Of a stretch of DNA of 13,178 bases, positions 1 to 5,870 are shown piece after piece (positions within the stretch are counted from its first letter, which is position 1; each line of letters starts with the position of its first letter). Below the pieces are notes generated by a model. It made no database searches. It had not been told where the DNA came from and saw only the letters and a list, made by a program, of their open reading frames with translations. Position numbers and translations under genes: made by a program. The DNA comes from an uncultured Fimbriimonadales bacterium (GTDB lineage: Bacteria > Armatimonadota > Fimbriimonadia > Fimbriimonadales > GBS-DC): positions 1 to 13,178 of the forward strand of contig CALGZO010000173.1 of assembly GCA_937934465.1 (NCBI GenBank), read 5' to 3'.

Positions 1-2
1 AG

Positions 3-242
3 GGTCCGGCTTACGGCGTCGCGCTGCTGGCAGGCGTGGGTACAGGCGTGTGGCAAACCGTGCCCGATGCCTGCGCACACACCGTGCAACTCGCCTCCGA
101 AACCGAACCCGACCCCCAACAAAGCGAAATCTATCAGGCGGCTTACCAGCGTTATCGCCGACTCTATCCCGCGCTGAGCGAGTTCTGGCGCGGCGGCAAG
201 GAGCAAGGCACACTTCAGGCAGGTGATTGGGATGCAGGATAA
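3..242 (+). CDS. xylB: Xylulokinase, C-terminal end only (5'-truncated by window edge)
   Basis: The reading frame is open from the first bases to a TAA at 240-242 and gives the last 79 residues of a larger protein. The segment starting GPAYGVALLAGVGTGVW, then EPDP and a tail with YQRYRRLYPAL, matches the usual ending of FGGY-family xylulokinases: a glycine/alanine-rich helix of the second actin-like domain, an EPDP turn, and a final Y-x-R-Y-R-x-LYP helix. In that family the enzyme phosphorylates D-xylulose with ATP in the cytoplasm. Catalytic and ATP-binding residues lie upstream of the window and cannot be checked. A related FGGY sugar kinase is the main alternative. The next gene overlaps its end by 11 bases, so the two are probably co-transcribed. 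Confidence 0.8.
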   Translation, partial: GPAYGVALLAGVGTGVWQTVPDACAHTVQLASETEPDPQQSEIYQAAYQRYRRLYPALSEFWRGGKEQGTLQAGDWDAG

Positions 243-1467
243 CGAAAGCACTGTGGCGTATAAACCAAAACTGCCTTCGCCAAACGCCTTTGACTATTAC
301 TACTCACTGGGTTCACAACTGCACGACATGCCGTATGAGTCGAGCGGTCTGCCCTTATTGCCTCGCGAAGTGCAGTGGCTGAGGCGCAACCAGTCGGTGT
401 TCCGAACGCTTGCTCAAGCGCAAAACAAACCTTATATACTCCCAGAGCCGTTTATTGAAGCGATGGAGTTCCCATACTTTGCTATGTTTCGCCAGTTGGC
501 TCGCGCTGTGAGCTTGCAAGTACGCTGGCATGTGAGTGAGAACGACGGCGCGGATGCCGTGCGCGACTGGCGCAGTGGATTCAAACTGGCGCGCGACCTC
601 TACGGCGATACCATGCTGGGCGTATTGGTAGCAGTGGCATGTGAAGCTGTGGTGAATATTGCGATTGCCCCGCATGTACCCCAGTACCTCTCGGCGCGGG
701 AGGCGCGTGAACTGGCGCGGACGCTACAAGCCGCCGAGACAGAACCCGATCGCTTGATGACTATCGTGGAGGGCGAGCTGCGCTTTGCCCTGAAAGAACT
801 CCGACGCCTACTTGCCGATGACTCTCGCCAAGCGCGTGAGAACTTGCGCGAGTTTCACAAAATTGAGACCGAGCCGCTGGAGAACGGTCTCTCGCCTGAC
901 TCGGATGAACTGCAAACGGCACGACGACAGTGGCAAGCGGTGGAGAATCGCCTCGCACACTACATCCAGAACCCTGCCGCATATCAGCGTCTGCGTCGCG
1001 ACGCGGAGCAGCAGTTGCAACGCCACGCCACGCGCGCATTCGAGGCGTTCGCGCTGGTTGGGGGGCGTTTCCAACCTCGCGAAGCGCCGTCCCCGAACAC
1101 AGGCGACCCCGTGTTAGACTACTTGGTGGAGCATCTCAACCCGCTCGCGATGGCGTACCCAACCGCGCTGCGTTATTGGGAAACCCGCACGCGCCGCCGA
1201 CTACTTGCCCTGCACTGCCAACTGCGCGAACACTACCTGCGTGAGCGACGCTATCCTGACACACTGAAACTATTGCCTCTGGGCGACTGGGCAGTTGACC
1301 CCTTCAGTGGCGAGCTCCCCATCTACCGACATCAGGGCGATAGCTATACGCTTTACAGTGTGGGGGTCACTGGAAAAGACCTCGGCGGCTACCGCCGAAA
1401 ACCCAGCGACCCGCCTGATACCCCAGAGAACCTATTCGTTATTCCGGGGGTCAGGGGTAGCCTCTGA
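232..1467 (+). CDS. Protein of unknown function with PNAFDYY start and DPFSG...YSVGVTGKD end
   Basis: This 411-residue protein has no function I recognise. I chose ATG 232 over the in-frame GTG at 223 because an AGGTG stretch lies about seven bases before it. The N-terminus reads PSPNAFDYYYSLG, followed by LPREVQWLRRNQ and a mainly alpha-helical, Arg/Glu-rich middle of roughly residues 60-340. The C-terminus has ALHCQLREHYLRERRYPDTL, then DPFSGELPIYR and YTLYSVGVTGKDLGG. That last block resembles the end of type II secretion pseudopilins (GspG-like), in a setting I recall from uncharacterised Planctomycetota and Armatimonadota proteins. Members I remember often begin with a membrane anchor. 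None is visible here, so this one looks soluble. It starts inside the xylulokinase gene, and its last 36 bases overlap the convergent nuclease gene. Confidence 0.75.
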   Translation: MQDNESTVAYKPKLPSPNAFDYYYSLGSQLHDMPYESSGLPLLPREVQWLRRNQSVFRTLAQAQNKPYILPEPFIEAMEFPYFAMFRQLARAVSLQVRWHVSENDGADAVRDWRSGFKLARDLYGDTMLGVLVAVACEAVVNIAIAPHVPQYLSAREARELARTLQAAETEPDRLMTIVEGELRFALKELRRLLADDSRQARENLREFHKIETEPLENGLSPDSDELQTARRQWQAVENRLAHYIQNPAAYQRLRRDAEQQLQRHATRAFEAFALVGGRFQPREAPSPNTGDPVLDYLVEHLNPLAMAYPTALRYWETRTRRRLLALHCQLREHYLRERRYPDTLKLLPLGDWAVDPFSGELPIYRHQGDSYTLYSVGVTGKDLGGYRRKPSDPPDTPENLFVIPGVRGSL

Positions 1468-2559
1468 TCGGTTCGGCAGATATGCCTGCAGCGACTGCTG
1501 GAACGCCTCCAGCGTCGCTGCATGGAAGGCGTGGTCGTACAAGCGTCGGAGCGCCTCGATATCCTCAATCTTCTGAAGCGCATCCAACACCTCCGTCGAC
1601 ACATCACCGAACTTGATTCGTAGCACTTGCTCTAAGCCCTGCTGCAAGCCTTGCTCCAAGCCCTGCTGCAAACCCTGCTGCAAACCCTGCTGCAAACCCT
1701 GCTGCAAGCCCTGCTGCAAGCCCTGCTGCAAACCCTGCTGCAAACCCTGCTGCAAGCCTCGCTCCAAGCCCTGCTGCAAGCCCTGCTGCAAGCCTTGTTC
1801 TAAGCCCTGTACCAAGCCGTCGCGTAAGCCAATCCGCTCCGCCGCCGAGATGAACGGTCTGCCTTGCTCACGCTTGTACGCCTCCAGCGACTCTTCATAA
1901 AGTCGCTCAAAAGATTCCGGTAGTTGCATAATCCCCTCCAAAAGTTCGTCGAATCGTGCCAGCTGCTCATCATTATACCCGCGTTCACGCGCGAGAATCG
2001 CCAACTGTTTGCGCACCTCAAACCGCATCTGCATATCGTTGGCGGTCTCACGCGCCCTCAGGAACGCTAAGATGAGCAGCGAGGCAGGGTTGTTGCTCTG
2101 CTCTAACGCCTTCGGGTCAAAGTCGGTCAACTTGACTGTGCGAAACTCGAACTCCAAGCGTGTGCCGCCCAACTCGTATCTGAAGCGGTCGGGGCGCCAG
2201 CGCGGGTTAGAGTCGGCAAGCACAGCGATGCTTACAATCGGCAGACCGTACTCCACATACAGTCGGGCGAAATAGCGGAACATGCGCTCAGGAAAGATTT
2301 TCTGCAGCCGCGCTTGCACCTCGATATGTATCAGTAATATCTGCACCTCGCCTGACTTGAGATACACCTTGAATAGGCAATCCACATACAGTCGACGCCC
2401 GCGTCCACGCAAGCGCGGCGGCAGTAACTCCTTGTCCAACAGCTGCACGCCGCGTTCCCAGTCGATGAGCGCCCACAGCTCTGGCGCTACCAACAGCAGG
2501 AACTCCTGCAGAAAACGGCTCAAGAACAGCTTCCACCATGCGTCAAAGTCGTCTCGCAT
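1432..2559 (-). CDS. Rpn-family PD-(D/E)XK nuclease with long QQGL repeat tail
   Basis: The 375-residue product matches the Rpn (recombination-promoting nuclease, formerly transposase_31 or YhgA-like) group. Its N-terminal half carries the PD-(D/E)XK nuclease core: E44 in DKELLP, D60 in LYVDCLFKV, and E80-V-Q82 in IHIEVQ, giving a D-x19-E-x-Q signature. Residues about 100-220 fit the remainder of the family domain, including RVEYG-like and DLTDFD-like stretches. Residues about 246-313 form a tetrapeptide repeat, mostly QQGL with E, R and V variants, probably a long helix or oligomerisation stalk. Rpn proteins cleave DNA and promote RecA-independent recombination in E. coli; a genome-defence role has also been proposed. 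A GGGAGGG ribosome binding site precedes ATG 2559, which lies 17 bases inside larE. No transposon ends are visible. Confidence 0.88.
   Translation of the reverse strand: MRDDFDAWWKLFLSRFLQEFLLLVAPELWALIDWERGVQLLDKELLPPRLRGRGRRLYVDCLFKVYLKSGEVQILLIHIEVQARLQKIFPERMFRYFARLYVEYGLPIVSIAVLADSNPRWRPDRFRYELGGTRLEFEFRTVKLTDFDPKALEQSNNPASLLILAFLRARETANDMQMRFEVRKQLAILARERGYNDEQLARFDELLEGIMQLPESFERLYEESLEAYKREQGRPFISAAERIGLRDGLVQGLEQGLQQGLQQGLERGLQQGLQQGLQQGLQQGLQQGLQQGLQQGLQQGLEQGLQQGLEQVLRIKFGDVSTEVLDALQKIEDIEALRRLYDHAFHAATLEAFQQSLQAYLPNRSEATPDPRNNE
1622..1825 (-). repeat. 12-bp in-frame tandem repeat encoding about 17 (Q/E)QGL units
   Basis: On the plus strand the unit is AAGCCCTGCTGC with A/G and C/T variants, repeating exactly every 12 bases from about 1622 to 1825. 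Eight consecutive units (1658-1753) encode pure QQGL on the minus strand, flanked by EQGL, ERGL, VQGL and EQVL variants. Because the unit is a multiple of three, gain or loss of copies would lengthen or shorten the protein stalk without a frameshift. Similar tails occur in many Rpn-family proteins. Confidence 0.9.
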
Positions 2560-3373
2560 GCGATGCCCTCCCTAAACTGTCGTTCATCTTACCTGATCGG
2601 TAGCCCTCTAAGTCCAACGCGACATACAGATAGCCGAGCGATTTCATGTGCGCTACAATTGCAGGAGCGTGCTGCAAGACGCGCTCGAAGTCGGTCGGCT
2701 CCACCTCGATGCGTAGGATGGTATCGTGATGACGCACGCGCACCTGACGGAAACCCAATTCACGCAGGAACCGCTCAGCGCGGTCTACTTTTTGCAAGAG
2801 CTCGCGTGAGATGACCGTACCGTAGGGGAAGCGGCTCGACAAGCACGCGAAGGAAGGCTTATCCCAAACGGGCAGCCCCAAGTGTTTCGCCAGCGCGCGA
2901 ATGTCAGACTTGGTGAACTCTGCCTCCAGCAGCGGCGAGCGTACGCCGCGCTCCTGCGCCGCGCGCATGCCCGGACGATAGTCGCCCGTGTCGTCGGCGT
3001 GCGAGCCGTCGGCGATGTATGGAATGCCCTCCTCATCGGCGACTTGGCGTAGCACGCTGAACAGCTCCGTCTTACAGTGATAACATCGGTCAGGGCGGTT
3101 CACTTGGAACAGAGGGTTCTGCAGCTCGTGGGTGGGCGCAATCCGCACGCGCACGCCTATCTGTCGGGCGAGCGTCAGCGCCTCTTCAATCTCGCCCTCA
3201 GGGAACGCTTCCGACTGACCAATCACTGCCAAGCACCGCTCGCCCAGCACATCGTAGGCAACCTTGGTCAGCAGCGTGCTGTCCACGCCGCCCGACAAGC
3301 CAATCACTACCGCGCCCATCTCGCGCAGGATGGCTTGTAGCCGTTCGTACTTGTGTTGCAACTCAGGCGTCAT
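2543..3373 (-). CDS. larE: ATP-dependent sacrificial sulfur transferase LarE
   Basis: This 276-residue protein is a PP-loop enzyme of the LarE family. In studied bacteria LarE adenylates the carboxylates of a nicotinate-derived cofactor intermediate and inserts sulfur to build the nickel-pincer cofactor of lactate racemase and relatives. The pyrophosphatase loop SGGVDS is at residues 27-32. A CYHCK pair (C97, C100) and the block KPSFACLSSRFPYG follow. C177 of that block sits where Lactobacillus plantarum LarE has its sacrificial Cys176. The family ending LDLEGYRSGKMN is present near residue 262. I chose ATG 3373 because it overlaps the TGA of the preceding gene as ATGA and gives the usual length; a longer frame from 3421 is possible but unlikely. 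No larA, larB or larC lies in the window. Confidence 0.92.
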   Translation of the reverse strand: MTPELQHKYERLQAILREMGAVVIGLSGGVDSTLLTKVAYDVLGERCLAVIGQSEAFPEGEIEEALTLARQIGVRVRIAPTHELQNPLFQVNRPDRCYHCKTELFSVLRQVADEEGIPYIADGSHADDTGDYRPGMRAAQERGVRSPLLEAEFTKSDIRALAKHLGLPVWDKPSFACLSSRFPYGTVISRELLQKVDRAERFLRELGFRQVRVRHHDTILRIEVEPTDFERVLQHAPAIVAHMKSLGYLYVALDLEGYRSGKMNDSLGRASHARRL

Positions 3374-3873
3374 AGCGTGAAATCCCCCATCTGCGTCGTC
3401 TCCACACGCACCAAACGCCAATCCTCGTAATCAATAATGAACCACTTGCGTTGGCGCACCTTGCGAAACTCGAACTCCACCACGCCGAAATCCTGAGAGT
3501 TTAGCCCGTTAGAGGCTTGGGCGTCGCGCCAAGTGATGCGCACAGGCGTTTTGACAATCGCGCGACCGCCGAAAATCTCAATCTGGAGTTCGCCCAGCTG
3601 AGCGCGTGGGTTCTCGGCGTTCTTGAAGAGTTGCAGCAGTTGGTAGCGCAGGCGTTGCTTGTCCATCCCACCCCAGCTGAAGTCGTCGCTGAGCAGGTTG
3701 AGCATCCCATCGATATCCTCGCTTTCGAACGCTTGTTTGCCCTCTGCAAACATCTGTTGAATGCGTGTGCGCGGCTCCACTTCCTGAGGCGTTGCCAGCG
3801 AGATGAGCAACCGCACGCCGACAAGCAGCGCGACCGCTATTCCCAGCCCGATTGCCACTTTGGTTCGGTTCAT
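3370..3873 (-). CDS. Membrane-anchored NTF2/SnoaL-like domain protein, function unknown
   Basis: The 167-residue product begins with a short basic stretch (MNRTK), then one hydrophobic segment at about residues 5-26 (VAIGLGIAVALLVGVRLLISLA), which fits an uncleaved membrane anchor or signal sequence. The rest, about residues 40-160, has the order of an NTF2-like cone fold: a helical FAEGKQAFESEDIDGMLNLLSDDF start, then alternating strands with EIFGGRAIVKTPVRITWRD and a terminal KWFIIDYEDW strand. Such domains are often non-catalytic ligand-binding or scaffold modules, and nothing here points to a specific substrate. ATG 3873 has a GGGATGG stretch close upstream and begins two bases after the preceding stop; ATG 3882 and a start at 3897 are alternatives. 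Its TGA overlaps the larE start, so the genes are probably coupled. Confidence 0.7.
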   Translation of the reverse strand: MNRTKVAIGLGIAVALLVGVRLLISLATPQEVEPRTRIQQMFAEGKQAFESEDIDGMLNLLSDDFSWGGMDKQRLRYQLLQLFKNAENPRAQLGELQIEIFGGRAIVKTPVRITWRDAQASNGLNSQDFGVVEFEFRKVRQRKWFIIDYEDWRLVRVETTQMGDFTL

Positions 3874-3875
3874 AT

Positions 3876-4748
3876 TCACCATCCCAGCGGATGCCACACG
3901 GTTTTGAACTCCACGAACGGCTCAATCCACTCCAGTCCTTGCGCTTTGTCGGTGAGCCACTCGTTGTGGTTGAGGTTCGGGCTATGATGCAGGCGCGTGA
4001 TGCTCTCGGCGGCGGCTTGCTCGTGAGCGACGCGCTCTGGTTCGGGCGCGCCGCATAGGTTCAGCGCGTCTACCTCCACATGTCGCGCCAAGTGGGGCGT
4101 CAGCTCGGCGAGGCGTCCGCTCAGCAAGTTCACCACCCCTGCTGGCAGGTCGGCGGTCGCCAACACTTCGGCGAACGCCAAGCCCACTGTCGGCACAGCC
4201 TCTGGCAGCAGCGCGACGACGGCGTTGCCGCTGACCAGTGGGGGCGCGAGCAGGCTCGTGAGGGAGGCTAACGGCGCATCCGCAGGACACACAACGCCCA
4301 CCACGCCAACAGGCTCTGGAACCGTGAAGTTGTGCATCGGCATCGCCACGGGGTTCACCGACGAGAGCAGCGCGGCGTATTTGTCGCTCCAGCCTGCGTA
4401 GTATACCCAGCGGTCGACGCTGGCGTCAATCTCGGCGTCGGCGTCCTGCACCGAGACGCCCCGCACAGCTTGCAGTTCCTCGCGCAGGGCGGCGCGGCGC
4501 GTCTCCAGCATCTCCGCTATGCGATACAGAATCTGCCCGCGATTATACGCCGTGCGCGTCGCCCAGCCCGGTTGCGCCTTGCAGGCGGCTTGAACGGCGT
4601 CGCGGAGGTCTTTGCGAGAGGCTAACGGCACATTCGCCCAGAAGCGACCCTGTGCGTCGCGCACTTCGTAGGAACGCCCCGACTCGGAGCGCACGAACGC
4701 GCCGTTCAGCCATAACTTGTAGGTCTTCAAAACTCTGGCGCGGCTCAT
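3876..4748 (-). CDS. Truncated aldehyde-dehydrogenase-like protein lacking the catalytic domain (probable pseudoenzyme)
   Basis: The 290-residue product aligns with the first half of the ALDH superfamily: a YKLWLNGAFVRS start, coenzyme-domain helices, and the EPVGVVGVVCPADAPL and LVSGNAVVALLPEAVP blocks at residues 145-185. It stops where the catalytic domain should begin, so neither the ELGGK glutamate nor the active-site cysteine is present (normal length is about 480-500 residues). The usual PWNFP is PADAP, replacing the oxyanion asparagine by aspartate, and the NAD-contacting lysine of LKPSE is leucine. The frame is intact and ends with EFKTVWHPLGW, so it looks like a maintained gene, not fresh decay. 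I recall similar short ALDH partners beside full-length ALDHs in other phyla; none is in this window. ATG 4748 is preferred over TTG 4751. It heads the minus-strand operon. Confidence 0.8.
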   Translation of the reverse strand: MSRARVLKTYKLWLNGAFVRSESGRSYEVRDAQGRFWANVPLASRKDLRDAVQAACKAQPGWATRTAYNRGQILYRIAEMLETRRAALREELQAVRGVSVQDADAEIDASVDRWVYYAGWSDKYAALLSSVNPVAMPMHNFTVPEPVGVVGVVCPADAPLASLTSLLAPPLVSGNAVVALLPEAVPTVGLAFAEVLATADLPAGVVNLLSGRLAELTPHLARHVEVDALNLCGAPEPERVAHEQAAAESITRLHHSPNLNHNEWLTDKAQGLEWIEPFVEFKTVWHPLGW

Positions 4749-4791
4749 CAAATTAGGACTTTCGCCCTATGCCAGCGTCTTCCTGCCTCAA

Positions 4792-4800
4792 GGTATACTT
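4792..4800 (+). promoter_or_regulatory. Promoter-like motif GGTATACTT (-10 TATACT at 4794-4799) of the SDR gene
   Basis: TATACT preceded by GG lies seven bases before ATG 4807. If transcription starts the usual seven bases after the -10 box, the mRNA begins at or next to the start codon and is leaderless. No ribosome binding site is seen upstream of the ATG. No clear -35 box is visible. The same GGTAYACT pattern recurs before other transcription units in this window. Confidence 0.5.
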
Positions 4801-4806
4801 TTAGTG

Positions 4807-5529
4807 ATGGAAACATTTGCGGGGCAAGTCGCGTTGATTACGGGCGGCGGGCGCGGCATCGGCGCGGAAACGGCGCGATTGCTCGCCCAACACGGCGCAA
4901 CTGTCGCACTCATCGCACGCACACAGGCGCAACTGGAAGCGACAGCGCGTCAAATCCATGAGTCAGGCGGCAAGGCGCACTGGTTCGTCGCCGATGTATC
5001 CGACGAGGGCGCACTGCGCGAAGCCGTGCAAGGCGCGCTCAGCATCACGGGCAGTATCGATATCTTGGTGAACAACGCGGGCTTCATCCAATCGGTGGGC
5101 GCGATAGAGAGCAGCGACCCGTCCGAGTGGCTGCGCACTTTCGAGGGCAACTTGAAAGGTCTGTACCTAACCACGCGCTTGGTGTTGCCCAGTATGTTGG
5201 AGCAAGGGCGTGGGCAGATACTGAATGTGCTATCGATTGCGGGCGCGCGGGCGTTTGAGGGGCTGAGCGCGTACAGCTGCGCCAAAGCCGCGGGGCTGAT
5301 GTTCACGCGAATCTTGGCGAAGGAGGTGCGTCGGCGCGGCGTGCGCGTGATGGCGATACTGCCCGGCGCGGTGGACACCGCCATCTGGGGCGACGGCGCG
5401 GGCGTACCCGACCGCAGCCGCATGATGCGCCCCGAATCGGTCGCGCGTGTAATCGCACAAATGCTCGCCGCGCCGCCAGACACCGCCATCGATGAACTGA
5501 CAGTGTTGCCTACGGACGGGATTCTATAG
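4807..5529 (+). CDS. Short-chain dehydrogenase/reductase (classical SDR)
   Basis: The 240-residue product has every landmark of a classical SDR. The nucleotide-binding loop TGGGRGIG is at residues 12-19, the adenine-contacting D63 in VADV, NNAG at 89-92, N115, the catalytic S143 in NVLSIAG, and Y156-x3-K160 in YSCAK. R38 after the second strand (LIART) suggests NADP(H) over NAD(H). The C-terminus IDELTVLPTDGIL is common in SDRs of the 3-oxoacyl-ACP reductase-like or dehydrogenase-of-unknown-substrate type, so the substrate cannot be named. I chose ATG 4807; GTG 4804 directly before it is also possible. The start lies seven bases after a -10-like box and no Shine-Dalgarno sequence is seen, consistent with leaderless translation. 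It is divergent from the pseudo-ALDH operon with a 58-bp gap. Confidence 0.92.
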   Translation: METFAGQVALITGGGRGIGAETARLLAQHGATVALIARTQAQLEATARQIHESGGKAHWFVADVSDEGALREAVQGALSITGSIDILVNNAGFIQSVGAIESSDPSEWLRTFEGNLKGLYLTTRLVLPSMLEQGRGQILNVLSIAGARAFEGLSAYSCAKAAGLMFTRILAKEVRRRGVRVMAILPGAVDTAIWGDGAGVPDRSRMMRPESVARVIAQMLAAPPDTAIDELTVLPTDGIL

Positions 5530-5590
5530 CAAGAGCGACCTGAGGATGTTCGAAAAATCGGGTGTATGCGTTTTTTTAGCCCTCACCCCC

Positions 5591-5619
5591 AGCCCCCTCT
5601 CCCTCTGGGAGATGGGGCT
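5591..5619. repeat. Imperfect hairpin of the CCCTCACCCCCAGCCCC type
   Basis: AGCCCCCTCTCCC (5591-5603) pairs with GGGAGATGGGGCT (5607-5619) across a TCT loop, 12 of 13 positions matching. It is preceded by CCCTCACCCCC, a phrase I recall as a dispersed repeat in many bacterial genomes. Only three T residues follow, so it would be at best a weak intrinsic terminator for the SDR gene. Confidence 0.6.
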
Positions 5620-5640
5620 TTGCGCGTGCGCACTACACCG

Positions 5641-5760
5641 TCGCCGTCCCCGCCTACAACCCGTGCTTGGTCAGGAATGTCCAAGCCATCTCTCGTAGCG
5701 TCGCCGTCCCCGCCCACAACCCGTGCTTGGACAGGAATGTCCAAGCCACCTCTCGTAGCG
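5641..5760. repeat. Two tandem 60-bp direct repeats, each carrying a GGACAGGAATGTCC-type palindrome
   Basis: Copies 5641-5700 and 5701-5760 differ at only three of 60 positions, and a decayed partial third copy begins at 5761 (TCGGCGACCCTGCC). Within copy two the arms CTTGGACA and TGTCCAAG flank a GGAA loop, a perfect 8-bp stem at about 5726-5745. Copy one has one mismatch (CTTGGTCA). The core is the same as in the array at 12766-13117. By analogy this is a REP-like dispersed element. Confidence 0.85.
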
Positions 5761-5870
5761 TCGGCGACCCTGCCGGCGAAACGCTCCTAAAGGAACCTGC
5801 TCCTGAGACAGGAAACTTCACATAACGGTTAAATAATACTCCTGTGACAACACCAGTCAGGGAGGCAATC

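Larger units (their letters stand above)
5530..5870 (+). other. 341-bp non-coding gap with hairpin and 60-bp direct repeats
   Basis: No credible gene is visible between the SDR and the helicase fusion. The gap holds a T7 run (about 5570-5577), a C/G-rich hairpin (5591-5619), two near-identical 60-bp repeats (5641-5760), and an A/T-richer stretch (about 5817-5845, with AATACT at 5834-5839) that may hold the helicase promoter. A GGGAGG ribosome binding site at about 5860-5865 serves ATG 5871. No antitoxin-sized frame with a credible start was found. Confidence 0.6.

Noticed and set aside
1613..1900. Plus-strand Lys-Pro-Cys-Cys repeat protein
   Set aside because: It is the antisense reading of the QQGL repeat in the nuclease gene and has no independent support.
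1432..2559. Insertion sequence around the Rpn-family gene
   Set aside because: No terminal inverted repeats or target duplications are visible, and the gene overlaps larE as part of an operon.
3876..4748. ALDH pseudogene caused by a frameshift
   Set aside because: No remnant of the catalytic domain was recognised downstream, where the next gene begins at once, and the C-terminus looks orderly. A maintained short form fits better.
5570..5619. Strong intrinsic terminator after the SDR gene
   Set aside because: The T7 run lies before the hairpin and only three T residues follow it, so the order is wrong for a plus-strand terminator.
5844..5870. Extended N-terminus of the helicase fusion from GTG 5844
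   Set aside because: ATG 5871 has a clear GGGAGG site, and the added residues do not belong to the RelE-like fold.
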